A stretch of 64,000 bases of DNA from an uncultured Roseibium sp. (GCF_947499295.1 NZ_CANMNP010000014.1:1-64000); one strand, 5' to 3'. Positions 46,475 through 55,906 are shown, counted from the first letter of the stretch. Program-made: numbers and translations. The notes: generated by a model from the letters alone, not told the origin.

Positions 46475-47003
46475 GATGTGTTCCTCGGATCGGGTAGTTG
46501 TTTTCCGGGTTTTTGATGAAATTCAGCCCCATCAACAGTGAGGAAAGGGCAGGCCTGGCAAATGGTGCATTGGAAATATCAGTGACCTGCAGCTTGCCTG
46601 CATCATTGATCACAAAGAGCCCGGGCTCAGCAAAAGGCCGGTCGGTTTCTTCCGCAGAACGAGGGTCAGAAACGTAAAGTCCGAGCTGGCGCATCTGGTC
46701 GACGGTCAATTCGATGCCAACAGGAAAATCAGCTCCGGCTTCGGCGATCTGGGCCTGCGCGCGGTTTTCAGGGTCTGCAGAAACGGCAACGACATCTACT
46801 CCGATCTTGTTCAGGTCGGGAAGAATGGCGTTAAGCTCAGATAAATAGCGGGTACAGATAGGACAGTGCTTGCCGCGGTAGACCACAACCAGTTGCCAAC
46901 CACGGCCGGTTCCGGGCTTGCCGAGTGTCAACTCACCGCCACCCAGTCTGGGTACCGTGATTTGCGGGAAAGTATCCCCTACAAGAGGCTTTGGATTTGC
47001 CAT
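46461..47003 (-). CDS. Peroxiredoxin-like AhpC/TSA-family protein
   Basis: The 180-residue thioredoxin-fold protein has VVYRGKHCPICTRYLSELN near residue 44, with a CPIC pair of which the first Cys takes the peroxidatic position. DVVAVSADPENRAQAQIAE follows. It belongs to the peroxiredoxin-like group with CxxC, which probably reduces peroxides or disulfides in the cytosol. The start at 47003 follows GGAGCACCCG. It is first of a two-gene unit and divergent from a TetR gene. Confidence 0.82.
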   Translation of the reverse strand: MANPKPLVGDTFPQITVPRLGGGELTLGKPGTGRGWQLVVVYRGKHCPICTRYLSELNAILPDLNKIGVDVVAVSADPENRAQAQIAEAGADFPVGIELTVDQMRQLGLYVSDPRSAEETDRPFAEPGLFVINDAGKLQVTDISNAPFARPALSSLLMGLNFIKNPENNYPIRGTHHVQN

Positions 47004-47020
47004 CGGGTGCTCCTTGAGAT

Positions 47021-47089
47021 ATATAATGATCGATACATAAATATACAAAATATACGCAAGTCAAGGATTATATATTGAACGATACAAAA
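47021..47089. promoter_or_regulatory. Direct repeats between the peroxiredoxin-like and TetR genes
   Basis: Two 20-bp copies, at 47021-47040 and 47070-47089, match at 17 positions around the core CGATACA and start 49 bp apart. The second overlaps the TTG start of the TetR gene. Placement and spacing fit binding by the TetR protein to control both directions. Confidence 0.55.
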
Positions 47090-47695
47090 AAAATGGGTCG
47101 CCCGCGCACCTTTGACAGTCGCGAGGCGCTAATGGCGGCGATGAATGTGTTCTGGGCAAAGGGCTATGACGGCGCTTCGCTGAAAGACCTGACAGGTGCG
47201 ATGGGGATCAGCGGACCAAGCATGTATGCCGCCTTTGGCGACAAACGGGAACTTTTTCTGAAGACCATTGACCTTTACGGCGATGTCGATGGCTGCGCAC
47301 CGGTTGTTGCCTTTGAGGCCGAGCCGGACATAGAGCGGGCCGTCAAGGGGTTCCTGGAACAGGTGATCATCTACGCCACCGCGCATGAAAGCGGCGCAAA
47401 AGGCTGTTTTCTGGCATCAAGCGTTTCAGCCAGCATTGGTGAAGTCGAGGGCGTTTCAGAACGAGTTGAAAAAGCTATTGACGACACGGACAAACGATTG
47501 GCAGCCCGCTTTGACCTGGAAAAGGAAAAAGGCGTGTTGCCGCCGGATTTCCCGTCCCTGGAGCGCGCGCGTTTCCTGTATGACATTCGGCAGGGATACA
47601 TGTTCCGGGGCCGCGCAGGCTGGACAGCGGACGCCATGCGCAAGGACATAGACCATCGCGTCAAGATGATCCTTACCACTCCTTCTTCCGGGTGA
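47075..47695 (+). CDS. TetR-family regulator
   Basis: The 206-residue protein has an N-terminal TetR helix-turn-helix (residues about 14-60, with SLKDLTGAMGISGPSMYAAF) and a helical ligand domain resembling the AcrR/C-terminal TetR_C_16 type. TTG at 47075 is preferred because AAGGA lies 8 bases upstream. The ATG at 47093 has no ribosome-binding site. It probably represses the divergent peroxiredoxin-like/NTF2-like pair and itself. Confidence 0.82.
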   Translation: MNDTKKMGRPRTFDSREALMAAMNVFWAKGYDGASLKDLTGAMGISGPSMYAAFGDKRELFLKTIDLYGDVDGCAPVVAFEAEPDIERAVKGFLEQVIIYATAHESGAKGCFLASSVSASIGEVEGVSERVEKAIDDTDKRLAARFDLEKEKGVLPPDFPSLERARFLYDIRQGYMFRGRAGWTADAMRKDIDHRVKMILTTPSSG

Positions 47696-47712
47696 CCCCC
47701 GAAACAATAAAA

Positions 47713-47731
47713 AAGGCGCCAATGGCGCCTT
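47713..47731. terminator. Bidirectional terminator after the TetR gene
   Basis: AAGGCGCC and GGCGCCTT pair around a 3-base AAT loop, with A-rich sequence before and TCTT after. It lies between the convergent TetR and phaB genes. Confidence 0.75.
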
Positions 47732-47756
47732 CTTAGAACTCTGATTGGCAGATTGA

Positions 47757-48485
47757 TCAGCCGTTGGCGATATACTGGCCACCATTGATGGTCATGACGG
47801 CACCTGTCATGAATGCCGCGGAATCCGACGCCAGATAGACAACGGTCTGTGCGATTTCCTCCGGATGGCCAAGACGCCCGACCGGGATACCGGCGACGAT
47901 GCTTTCAAGAACCTTTTCCGGCATTGCGGCGACCATATCGGTGTTGATGTAACCCGGGCAGACACAGTTGACAGTGATGCCTTTGAAGGCATTTTCCTGC
48001 GCAAGCGCCTTGGTGAAGCCGATCACCCCCGCCTTTGCTGCGGAATAGTTGGTCTGGCCCATCTGGCCCTTCTGGCCGTTGATGGACGAAATGTTGATGA
48101 TGCGCCCCGACCCGCGTCCGCGCATGCCGTTGATCACCGGCTTGGTCATCGTGAACATGGAGTCCAGATTGGTGGAGAGCACTGCCCGCCACTGATCGAA
48201 GTCCATCTTGTGGAACATGCCGTCGCGGGTGATGCCCGCATTGTTGACCAAAACCTCGACCGGTCCCAGCTCCTCTTCAACCTTTGCAATGCCCGCAGCG
48301 CAGGCGTCAGGATCGGAGACGTCCCATTTGAAGACGTGAATACCGGTTTCTGCCTTGAAGGCTTCGGCCTTTTCGGTATTGCCGGCATAAGTGGCCGCCA
48401 CCGTATAGCCTGCGTCCTTAAGACCACGCGAAATGGATTCGCCGATGCCACGCGTTCCACCAGTGACCAATGCGACCTTGCTCAT
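47757..48485 (-). CDS. phaB: Acetoacetyl-CoA reductase
   Basis: The 242-residue short-chain dehydrogenase reduces acetoacetyl-CoA to (R)-3-hydroxybutyryl-CoA for polyhydroxybutyrate. It has the NADPH motif TGGTRGIGESI, the LVNNAGI motif, and the catalytic Ser and YxxxK (NISSINGQKGQMGQTNYSAAK). The tail GAVMTINGGQYIANG is typical of PhaB. It lies downstream of phaA with about 115 bp between, so both probably share a transcript. Confidence 0.93.
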   Translation of the reverse strand: MSKVALVTGGTRGIGESISRGLKDAGYTVAATYAGNTEKAEAFKAETGIHVFKWDVSDPDACAAGIAKVEEELGPVEVLVNNAGITRDGMFHKMDFDQWRAVLSTNLDSMFTMTKPVINGMRGRGSGRIINISSINGQKGQMGQTNYSAAKAGVIGFTKALAQENAFKGITVNCVCPGYINTDMVAAMPEKVLESIVAGIPVGRLGHPEEIAQTVVYLASDSAAFMTGAVMTINGGQYIANG

Positions 48486-48556
48486 TCCCCTTCCTCCTGA
48501 ATTCCGGTTTCGGACCCTTAGGGCCTCGAGGTTTTTGAAGTCTCAGTTTTTTAAGC

Positions 48557-48580
48557 CATGGCCGGACTGAGCCGGCCATG
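48557..48580 (-). promoter_or_regulatory. Hairpin between phaA and phaB
   Basis: CATGGCCGG (48557-48565) and CCGGCCATG (48572-48580) form a perfect 9-bp stem with a 6-base loop. On the minus strand it is followed by a run of A, not T, so it is probably not a terminator but a processing or stabilising element in the phaA-phaB transcript. Confidence 0.5.
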
Positions 48581-48599
48581 ATCCAAATCATTTGAGCGC

Positions 48600-49784
48600 T
48601 TAGCGCTCCAGACACATGGCAACGCCCATTCCGCCGCCGATACACAGCGTTGCAAGGCCCTTTTTGGCGTCGCGACGGTTCATTTCGTGGATCAACGTAC
48701 ACAGGATGCGAGCGCCGGATGCGCCAATCGGGTGACCGATCGCAATTGCGCCACCGTTGACATTGACGATGTCCGGGTTCCAGCCCATGTCCTTGTTGAC
48801 GGCACATGCCTGAGCTGCGAAGGCCTCGTTGGCCTCGACCAGATCGAGATCAGCTGCACTCCAGCCTGCCTTTTCCAGAGCCTTGCGCGACGAGGGGATC
48901 GGACCGGATCCCATGATCGCCGGATCAACGCCTGCTGTTGCCCAGGACGCAATCCGCACCAAAGGTGTCAGGCCACGCTTTTCGGCTTCTGCTGCACTCA
49001 TCACCAGAAGCGCGGCCGCACCATCATTGATTCCGGAGGCATTGGCGGCTGTCACAGACCCTTCCTTGCTAAAGGCAGGACGAAGCTTTGCAACGCTTTC
49101 AAGGGTCGCTCCATGCCGGATATATTCGTCATCCTCAACGACACGCTCTGACCTGCGCTCCTTAACGGTGACCGGTGTGATCTCGTCCTTGAATTTTCCG
49201 GCCTTTTGAGCTGCTTCCGCCTTGTTCTGGGAAGCGACCGCAAATTCATCCTGCTGTTCGCGGTTGATCTGCCACTTCTCGGCAACGTTCTCGGCGGTTT
49301 GACCCATGTGGTAACCATTGAAAGCGTCCCACAAGCCGTCCTTGATCATTGTATCGATCATCTTGTAGTCGCCCATCTTGTAACCGTTGCGCATATGTGC
49401 CGCATGCGGAGACAAGGACATGTTTTCCTGACCACCTGCCATCATGATGGATGCGTCGCCTGTCTGGATCTGCTGTGCCGCAATGGCGACCGTCCGCAGG
49501 CCGGAACCGCAAACCTGATTGAGGGTCCAGGCGGTCGAACTGTCGGCGATACCTGCGTTGATCGCTGCCTGACGCGCAGGGTTCTGGCCTTGAGCCGCTG
49601 TCAACACCTGACCGAAAACCACCTCGTCGATGTCAGCGCCGTCGACGCCGGCCTGTTCCATCGCTGCTTTCATAACAATGGTACCAAGATCATGTGCCGG
49701 CACATTGGCAAAAGCACCGTTGAACGACCCGACAGGGGTGCGGGTCGCGCTAACAATGACAACATCGGTGGAAGCGCTCATCAT
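48600..49784 (-). CDS. phaA: Acetyl-CoA acetyltransferase (beta-ketothiolase)
   Basis: The 394-residue thiolase condenses two acetyl-CoA. The nucleophile Cys lies in [13 protein letters not shown] near residue 90, the catalytic His in [14 protein letters not shown], and the second Cys in CIGGGMGVA. Tandem ATG codons at 49784 and 49781 follow GGAGAGT, and either could start. It is divergent from phaR, which probably regulates PHB genes, and upstream of phaB. Confidence 0.94.
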   Translation of the reverse strand: MMSASTDVVIVSATRTPVGSFNGAFANVPAHDLGTIVMKAAMEQAGVDGADIDEVVFGQVLTAAQGQNPARQAAINAGIADSSTAWTLNQVCGSGLRTVAIAAQQIQTGDASIMMAGGQENMSLSPHAAHMRNGYKMGDYKMIDTMIKDGLWDAFNGYHMGQTAENVAEKWQINREQQDEFAVASQNKAEAAQKAGKFKDEITPVTVKERRSERVVEDDEYIRHGATLESVAKLRPAFSKEGSVTAANASGINDGAAALLVMSAAEAEKRGLTPLVRIASWATAGVDPAIMGSGPIPSSRKALEKAGWSAADLDLVEANEAFAAQACAVNKDMGWNPDIVNVNGGAIAIGHPIGASGARILCTLIHEMNRRDAKKGLATLCIGGGMGVAMCLER

Positions 49785-50099
49785 ACTCTCCAGGACTTGA
49801 GGCCGGACGGCCATAGAATGCTGGTACCGTTAGGGCACCTTTGTTCCTTATCGATCAGGCGACTAGAAACTGCACCGGCATGCGTGTCAACCGTGACTCT
49901 CCGTATGCGCGGCCTGATTTCGCATTTGCGGCATTATCCTTTCGTCGGCGCACATAAAAAGAGTGGCACGATCCGCTACGATTGGCTTAGTCTCTTAGTT
50001 GGAGGAGATGACGCGTCTGCGAAGACGGCGCCATCAAATGCGAAACGAGGCGGGAGTAAATCCCGTTCCAGCCGTAAGGCAGATAGGCGGAAGTGACGG
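49785..50099. other. Divergent phaA-phaR promoter region
   Basis: These 315 bp lie between the divergent phaA and phaR genes. I see no RNA gene. A short frame at 49999-50202 runs into phaR and has no recognisable protein. I could not identify a convincing PhaR operator by eye, although the location is where one would be expected. Confidence 0.5.
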
Positions 50100-50693
50100 A
50101 TGGCCAAAACCAGCGAGCCAACAATCATCAAGAAATACGCCAACCGGCGGCTCTATAACACGGGCACCAGCACCTATGTCACCCTTGAGGATCTGGCGGT
50201 GATGGTGAAGGGGGAAGAGGACTTTGTCGTCTATGACGCAAAGAGCGGTGAAGATATCACGCGGTCTGTACTGACCCAGATTATCTTCGAACAGGAAGGC
50301 AAGGGCCAGAACCTGCTTCCCGTGACGTTCCTCAGACAGCTGATCCGCTTTTACGGCGACAGCATGCAGGGTCTCGTGCCGAGTTTTCTTGAATATTCGA
50401 TGACATCCTTGACCAAGGAACAGGAAAAACTGCGGTCTCAGATGAGCGATGCTTTTGGAGCCACAGCCTTCGACGCGATCGAGGACCAGGTCAAACGCAA
50501 CACGGAAATGTTCGAACGGGCGATGAAAATGTTCATGCCGTTCCCGACGGGCGAGGCTGGAGCCTCACCGGAAGCGCAGGCAGCTGCCGGTGCTACCAAA
50601 ACCGAGAAAGCAGAAACGGCGGATCTCGATGATATGAAGCGTCAGCTTGAGGAAATGCAGAAAAAGATCAACAAGCTTTCCGACAAGCCCTGA
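50100..50693 (+). CDS. phaR: Polyhydroxyalkanoate synthesis repressor PhaR
   Basis: The 197-residue protein has the PhaR N-terminal DNA-binding and PHB-binding region (KKYANRRLYNTGTSTYVTLEDLA, residues 13-35 in part) and a following PHB accumulation regulatory domain with SVLTQIIFEQEGKGQNLLPVTFLRQLIRFYGD (given in part). The C-terminus is a Lys/Glu coiled coil. It binds PHB granules and DNA to tune phasin and PHB genes. It is followed 3 bp later by a GNAT gene. Confidence 0.93.
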   Translation: MAKTSEPTIIKKYANRRLYNTGTSTYVTLEDLAVMVKGEEDFVVYDAKSGEDITRSVLTQIIFEQEGKGQNLLPVTFLRQLIRFYGDSMQGLVPSFLEYSMTSLTKEQEKLRSQMSDAFGATAFDAIEDQVKRNTEMFERAMKMFMPFPTGEAGASPEAQAAAGATKTEKAETADLDDMKRQLEEMQKKINKLSDKP

Positions 50694-50696
50694 TCT

Positions 50697-51188
50697 TTGA
50701 CGGCACCCGCGCTCGCCGGAATTCTGCATCTGTCTGACCTTCCGCAACCGCATGATCAGATTTCCGACTGGTATCAAGCTGGTTGGCCGCACTGGTATGG
50801 ACCAGGCGGCACGGGCGACGCGAGACAAGACCTGAAGGCCTGCCTGGAAGCACCTGACACCTTGCCGCAATGCCTGGTGGCGGTGGACCGAGCCTCGACA
50901 CCTGTTGGAACGGTATCGCTCAGATCGACCTCTCCTGGATCCAACCTCTACCCCGGCGCCTGGCTGACGGCATTGCTTGTGCCAGAAGATCTGCGCCGAA
51001 ATGGCATCGGGACCGCACTGGTTGCAGCTGCCGAAAACGAGGCGGCGCAACTTGGATTTGATCGGATCCATGCAACGACGGGATCGGCAATGACCATTCT
51101 AAAGAACAGGCGCTGGGAGCAGGTTGATCAGGTGGAAACGGCCAGCGGAAAACTGGCCATATTCCGAAAAGACGTCCCAGCCCGTTGA
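50697..51188 (+). CDS. GNAT-family N-acetyltransferase
   Basis: The 163-residue protein has the acetyl-CoA loop RRNGIGTALVAAAENEA after AWLTALLVPEDL, as in GNAT enzymes. The amine substrate is unknown. The frame begins with TTG at 50697, which lies only 3 bp beyond the phaR stop, so translation may depend on phaR. No ATG start would keep the N-terminal strands. Confidence 0.78.
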   Translation: MTAPALAGILHLSDLPQPHDQISDWYQAGWPHWYGPGGTGDARQDLKACLEAPDTLPQCLVAVDRASTPVGTVSLRSTSPGSNLYPGAWLTALLVPEDLRRNGIGTALVAAAENEAAQLGFDRIHATTGSAMTILKNRRWEQVDQVETASGKLAIFRKDVPAR

Positions 51189-51194
51189 ACCGGG

Positions 51195-51629
51195 TCAGCC
51201 GCAGTCCGCAACAAGACCGGCAGCAGCAATACCGGCAACTGCGCAAGCTTCGTCATTGTCAGACGTGTCGCCGGTAATCCCGACCGCGCCAAGGGTCTCT
51301 CCATCATCGCCTTTGATCAGAACACCACCGGGAACAGGCACAATCGCCCCGCCGGAAACGCCGTTCAACGCATTGACGAAATGGGGCCGCGACTCCGCGT
51401 TTGCGTTTAACCAACGTGTACCGGTCCCGACAGCCAATGCTCCAATGGCTTTTCCGGTTGCGATCTGGGGGCGCATGATGGATGAGCCGTCCTGGCGTTT
51501 CACCAGAACCGCATGACCGCCAGCGTCCAGGACCGCGACGGTAAGGGGCTTGAGATTGAGCTCAACTGCTTTTTCCAATGCGGCGGAAGTGATTGCCTCT
51601 GCCGTTGAAAGTGTCATTCCAAGAGTCAT
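51195..51629 (-). CDS. GlcG/HbpS-family (DUF336) protein
   Basis: The 144-residue protein has the full DUF336 pattern: LNLKPLTVAVLDAGGHAVLVKRQDGS, then GGAIVPVPGGVLIKGDDGETLGAVGITGDTSDNDE (given in part). Relatives include GlcG and heme-binding HbpS, and some act in corrinoid or heme handling. Function here is unclear, because the gene is not next to a glycolate operon. It is convergent with the GNAT gene. Confidence 0.85.
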   Translation of the reverse strand: MTLGMTLSTAEAITSAALEKAVELNLKPLTVAVLDAGGHAVLVKRQDGSSIMRPQIATGKAIGALAVGTGTRWLNANAESRPHFVNALNGVSGGAIVPVPGGVLIKGDDGETLGAVGITGDTSDNDEACAVAGIAAAGLVADCG

Positions 51630-51856
51630 TGTTTACCGCCTGTCTGGTCTGTTGGCCGGTTGGCACCTTACCTTGCTTGCGCCACTGCATTGACGAAACC
51701 CGCTGCTGTGGGTTTGCGCAATCAACCGCTTCTCCTTAAGGTGCAGCCCGCGATTTGGATTTGCTAGCAAATCGAACCGGTGCCGAATAGGTGGGAAAGT
51801 CGGGAAACAGTTGCGGCAATTCGGAATAAATAGACGTTTCGGGCAGGAGATTTTCA

Positions 51857-53452
51857 GTGAAGCGTGATTTTCAGGCGCCGGGCCGGTCACCGGTTTTTGC
51901 GCGCGAAGCAGCTGCGGCAACATCGCATCCTCTGGCAACAAGCGCTGCGCTTGAAATCCTGCAGGATGGGGGCAACGCGGTGGATGCAGCTATCGCTGCT
52001 GTGGCCGTGCAGTGCGTCGTCGAACCGCATATGACGGGTATTGGCGGAGACTGCTTCGCAATCGTTACCGAACCCGATGGACGGCTCACCGGCTTCAATG
52101 GCTCGGGCGCGGCACCGCGCGCGGCAACACCTGAAAAACTGGCCGAACTGGGTGTTGAAGACATCACGGACACCTCGGCCCACGCGGTCACGGTTCCAGG
52201 TGCCGTTCGCGCCTGGGAAACGTTGCACAAGGCGCACGGTTCCACCGAATTTGGCAAGCTGTTCAAGCGCGCCATTCAGTATGCACGCGACGGATTTCCC
52301 ATTGCGCCACGTGTCGCCAACGACTGGGCCAACAACGTTGATAAGTTGGCCTCGGATCCGGTGTCGGCAGCGCGGTACCTCATTGACGGCAACGCTCCTG
52401 CCATTGGGACGATCCTCAAATACCCGCATCTTGCTGCAACACTGGAAGCCATCGCCGAAGGTGGCGCAGATGCGTTTTATTCCGGCCCAATCGCGAGCGA
52501 TATCGTCGACGCCCTGCAAAGCCGTGGCGGCTTGATGACGGAGGACGACCTTGCTGCTTGTCATACGACAGCAGTCTCTCCCGTTCTGAGAGACTATAAG
52601 GGGCATACAGTTGCGGAACTGCCACCCAACGGCCAAGGCATTATTGCCCTGGTGATGCTTGGGATCTTGGAAAAATTCGACTTAGAAAACCTGGATCCGA
52701 TGGGGCCGGAAAGGTTCCACCTGCAAATGGAAGCAACACGGCTTGCCTACGCAGTCCGCGACAGGTTTGTCACTGATCCCGGCTATATGGACGTTTGCCA
52801 TTCCGGATTGATTGCATCGGATTATCTCGACCGGCTTGCCAGCGAAGTGTCAGTCAGCAAGCGCATGGCCTCTGTGCCCCAATCGTCACTGAACCCGCAG
52901 ACCGATACAGTTTATCTGTCCGTTGTCGACAAGGATGGACTGGCTGTTTCCTTTATCAACTCCCTGTTTTCGGATTTCGGCTCGGGGATCGTTGCACAGG
53001 ACAGCGGCGTGCTTCTGCATTGCCGTGGCCGTGCGTTCAAGGCGCAGGCAGGTCACGCAAATTCCATCGACGGCGGCAAGCGGCCGCTCCACACGATCAT
53101 TCCGGCAATGGTGCTCAAAGACGGTAATCCATGGCTATCCTTCGGTGTGATGGGTGGCCAGTACCAGGCCTGCGGACATGCCCACCTTTTGACCAACATC
53201 ATCGACTATGGAATGGACGTACAGGCTGCGATCGATTTCCCACGCATGTTCATGGATCTGGATACGCACGAACTTCAGGCAGAGAAGCTGATCCCGCCAT
53301 CAACACTGGATGGTCTCAGAACTCTTGGTCATCAGGTGGTGCCGGCAAAGGGAGCCATTGGCGGCAGTCAGGCCATCATGATCGACAAGGCGCGAGGGTT
53401 GTTGACGGCCGGATCTGACCCACGCAAAGACGGTCACGCGGCAGGCTATTGA
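51857..53452 (+). CDS. ggt: Gamma-glutamyltransferase
   Basis: The 531-residue N-terminal-nucleophile hydrolase family protein shows the catalytic Thr at T351 in NPQTDTVYLSVVDKDG. Upstream are GNAVDAAIAAVAVQCVVEPHMTGIGGD and NGSGAAPRAATP, and downstream the NSLFSDFGSGI loop. It cleaves gamma-glutamyl bonds, and autoprocesses at the Thr. No signal peptide is present, so it is probably cytosolic or belongs to the bacterial GGT-like group lacking export. A weak hairpin follows. Confidence 0.88.
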   Translation: MKRDFQAPGRSPVFAREAAAATSHPLATSAALEILQDGGNAVDAAIAAVAVQCVVEPHMTGIGGDCFAIVTEPDGRLTGFNGSGAAPRAATPEKLAELGVEDITDTSAHAVTVPGAVRAWETLHKAHGSTEFGKLFKRAIQYARDGFPIAPRVANDWANNVDKLASDPVSAARYLIDGNAPAIGTILKYPHLAATLEAIAEGGADAFYSGPIASDIVDALQSRGGLMTEDDLAACHTTAVSPVLRDYKGHTVAELPPNGQGIIALVMLGILEKFDLENLDPMGPERFHLQMEATRLAYAVRDRFVTDPGYMDVCHSGLIASDYLDRLASEVSVSKRMASVPQSSLNPQTDTVYLSVVDKDGLAVSFINSLFSDFGSGIVAQDSGVLLHCRGRAFKAQAGHANSIDGGKRPLHTIIPAMVLKDGNPWLSFGVMGGQYQACGHAHLLTNIIDYGMDVQAAIDFPRMFMDLDTHELQAEKLIPPSTLDGLRTLGHQVVPAKGAIGGSQAIMIDKARGLLTAGSDPRKDGHAAGY

Positions 53453-53457
53453 CGAAT

Positions 53458-53476
53458 TGCCCGGCGCTTCCGGGCA
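53458..53476 (+). terminator. Weak hairpin after ggt
   Basis: TGCCCGG and CCGGGCA form a 7-bp stem with a 5-base loop, 5 bp beyond the ggt stop. The T-tract after it is poor, so termination would be partial. Confidence 0.45.
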
Positions 53477-53554
53477 CCCTCACTTTGTCCTTGCGATAGA
53501 GTACGCCTGCGTGTTGATTGCGTCCGGACGCGCCTTCAAATCAAGAGGACTGGC

Positions 53555-54949
53555 ATGCCTTCAGTATCGAGGCGAGAATTGCTGCTGGGCAGCGCGGGCG
53601 CAGTTTCAGCTTTTGCCGCAGGGGGCCTTGCGGCTAAAGGCTTTGCGGCTACGGAACCCGCAGAGCATTTTCTGAAACTGTCCAATCGCGATCATTCCAT
53701 TTTGCCCGGGACGCTAACGCGCGACATGATGAGCTTCCTTCCTGATGCGCCGCCGCCGGTGCTGCGCGTGAGGCAGGGGCAAAAGGTGGCAATCAATGTC
53801 ATCAACGCCCTGGATGAGCCGACCGTCGTTCATTGGCACGGACTAAGAATTCCCAATCGGATGGACGGCGTGCCTTATCTGACCCAGTATCCGATCGAAA
53901 CAGGTCAGTCCTTCCGGTACGAGTTCACACCGCCGGATGCAGGGACCTTCTGGTATCACCCGCATTGCAACACGCTTGAACAGATTGCACGTGGCCTGAC
54001 CGGACTCATGGTGGTCGAAGAACCGGAAGAAATTGGCTTCGACCAAGACCTGCCGTTGAACATCCGGGATTTTCGCCTCGGCGGTGACGGTCAGTTCATA
54101 GCCTTCACAAAACCCCGTAATGCTGCGCGCGGCGGCACGCTCGGAACGGTGTCGACCGTCAATTGGCAAAAGGAACCGGTATGCGATCTTCAGGCAGGAA
54201 GCCTTGTCCGCCTGAGACTGGCCATCACGGACCTGACCCGCGTCGGCACCTACGAGCTTGAAGGCGGTCAGGCCAGGGTCATCGCGCTCGATTCTCATCC
54301 CTTGCCCAAAGCCATGCCGGCGAAAGACCTGGTTCTGTCGCCAGGTCAACGCGCGGATATTGCTTTGAGGGTGCCGGACCGGGAGGAGGAAACGGTAAAA
54401 CTCTTTCTGCGCCGAGCCAGCGGCGACCGTCTTCTGGCAACATTCAGAGCAAGCGGTCAAAGCGTCCGGCGTGATCTGAAGGAATTGAAGCCGCTTCCGC
54501 TCAATCCGGTGCCCGAGCCGGATCTCGCCAATGCTGAAGTGATCGATTTCGTCTTTGGCTGGTCGCCGGAGGGAGATGCCCCGCAAGCCAGCATCTGTGG
54601 CTCACTTGGCTATACATTCTGGTCAATCAACCGGATGGCCTGGCCAGGAGACACACCTGGACCGTTCGATCCCTTGGCGACGATGAAGCTTGGCAGGTCC
54701 TATGTGATGCGCCTCAGAAACGAATCTCCGAACGCTCATCCGATCCACCTCCACGGAGTGTCCTTTAAACTGCTGCGTTCAAACAAACGCAACCTTCCGC
54801 CACTCGTGACCGATACGGCTTTGCTTTTGAAGGATGAAACGATGGAAGTGGCTCTTGTGGCAGATAATCCCGGTGACTGGGCGTTCCATTGTCACGTCAT
54901 CGAGCACCAGAAAACCGGGCTGGCCGGCTTTCTGAGGATCGAGGCCTGA
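53555..54949 (+). CDS. Tat-exported multicopper oxidase
   Basis: The 464-residue protein has a twin-arginine leader (VSRRELLLGSAGAVSAFAA) followed by three cupredoxin domains. The copper ligands lie in VHWHGLRIPNRMDG, FWYHPHC, HPIHLHGVSF and HCHVIEHQKTG, so all type 1, 2 and 3 sites can be formed. The residue after HQKTG is Leu, suggesting a lower-potential T1 copper than with Met. It may oxidise Cu(I) or phenols in the periplasm. No Met-rich insert is seen. Regulatory or copper genes are not adjacent. Confidence 0.88.
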   Translation: MPSVSRRELLLGSAGAVSAFAAGGLAAKGFAATEPAEHFLKLSNRDHSILPGTLTRDMMSFLPDAPPPVLRVRQGQKVAINVINALDEPTVVHWHGLRIPNRMDGVPYLTQYPIETGQSFRYEFTPPDAGTFWYHPHCNTLEQIARGLTGLMVVEEPEEIGFDQDLPLNIRDFRLGGDGQFIAFTKPRNAARGGTLGTVSTVNWQKEPVCDLQAGSLVRLRLAITDLTRVGTYELEGGQARVIALDSHPLPKAMPAKDLVLSPGQRADIALRVPDREEETVKLFLRRASGDRLLATFRASGQSVRRDLKELKPLPLNPVPEPDLANAEVIDFVFGWSPEGDAPQASICGSLGYTFWSINRMAWPGDTPGPFDPLATMKLGRSYVMRLRNESPNAHPIHLHGVSFKLLRSNKRNLPPLVTDTALLLKDETMEVALVADNPGDWAFHCHVIEHQKTGLAGFLRIEA

Positions 54950-54970
54950 TCAACCGTCGCCAGAACTCAT

Positions 54971-55291
54971 TCAGGCTGACAATGAGATCGTGAAAGAGTG
55001 GGATTCGCTGTCTTCAGTAGCCGTTGCGTATTGCGCCAAATGCAGCTGACGCTCCATTTCGCTCTCAACGGACATGTCACGACCCGCCAGAAGCTGGGTT
55101 GCATATTCTGCATGCGACCCAGCGTGAAGGTCACGCTGCAACTCTTCTGCGGCCAGGTGAGCCGGCATCAGATCAATATCGGAGAACGTTCCTTCAGACA
55201 CTGTAAACAGGTCTGAATTGGGCACGAATTCTGCGGAGGGTTTTTGGCGAATTCGCAAGGCGTGAATAGCTGAAACGGGTCTTACTTGCAT
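54971..55291 (-). CDS. Hypothetical protein
   Basis: This 106-residue, acidic, helical protein contains the segment AHLAAEELQRDLHAGSHAEY. A CGGAGCAC site precedes the ATG at 55291. No family is recognised. It is convergent with the multicopper oxidase gene and lies 22 bp from it. Confidence 0.55.
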   Translation of the reverse strand: MQVRPVSAIHALRIRQKPSAEFVPNSDLFTVSEGTFSDIDLMPAHLAAEELQRDLHAGSHAEYATQLLAGRDMSVESEMERQLHLAQYATATEDSESHSFTISLSA

Positions 55292-55496
55292 CTTGTGCTC
55301 CGTGGTGGGCCAGTCCGTGGCCAGTCTTTCGGAGGTCCGGGGATTCCGGATCTGTCTTTAAACCTAGCGTAGCTTGCAACAGAAAAATGTGACGCGCGTC
55401 ACAAATCGGTTGGCAGTGCTGCGGCAACAACAGAAGCGGTCAGCCTGGGTAACGGATCCGAAACTCGTCCGGTTCTTGGGCGAGAACCGGAGAACC

Positions 55497-55524
55497 AAAA
55501 AAGAACCCGGAGCGAAGCTCCGGG
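55497..55524 (-). terminator. Terminator for the hypothetical gene at 55571-55906
   Basis: CCCGGAGC (55506-55513) and GCTCCGGG (55517-55524) pair around a GAA loop, and the minus strand continues with a T-rich tract (TTCTTTTTT). It lies about 45 bp beyond the stop of the 111-residue hypothetical gene. Confidence 0.85.
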
Positions 55525-55570
55525 CCGAGGCTATCCAGTGGTACTTCTGGAATTCAAAATTTCGAAAAGA

Positions 55571-55906
55571 TCAGCGCTCTGTCTTGAGCAGGTGTCCAGC
55601 CCCACGCTGACGTGGCAATGCTGCCATAGCGCGATAGCTGTTCGCTCCTGACAGAGTTTCAGCAGGGCGGGCCTGACGGGTCTGGATGTCGTAATCGCGT
55701 GTTGCGATCAGATGGGCCAGAAAGACTGAATTCGGGTAATAGCGTCCATTGAAAACGTCATGATCACGCTCAAGATCCGGCTTGGGCGGCTCCGGCAGAT
55801 ATGAGGCAAAGCTCTTGCCCTGGCGCTCGCTTTCCGTCTCTCCCATTGAGGGACGTTTGCGCCTCACATTGGCACGTCCTGCCGATGCAACCGGGTTCAC
55901 TCGCAC
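55571..55906 (-). CDS. Hypothetical protein
   Basis: The 111-residue basic protein contains FNGRYYPNSVFLAHLIATRDYDIQTRQ and a final HLLKTER. The frame begins with GTG at 55906 after an AAAGAGGCG site. ATG at 55846 is a shorter alternative. A strong terminator follows. I recognise no domain, although the central YPNSVFLAHLIAT segment looks conserved rather than random. Confidence 0.65.
   Translation of the reverse strand: MRVNPVASAGRANVRRKRPSMGETESERQGKSFASYLPEPPKPDLERDHDVFNGRYYPNSVFLAHLIATRDYDIQTRQARPAETLSGANSYRAMAALPRQRGAGHLLKTER

Noticed and set aside
48557..48580. Terminator between phaA and phaB
   Set aside because: The stem is good, but on the minus strand it is followed by A-rich rather than T-rich sequence, so it is recorded only as a hairpin.
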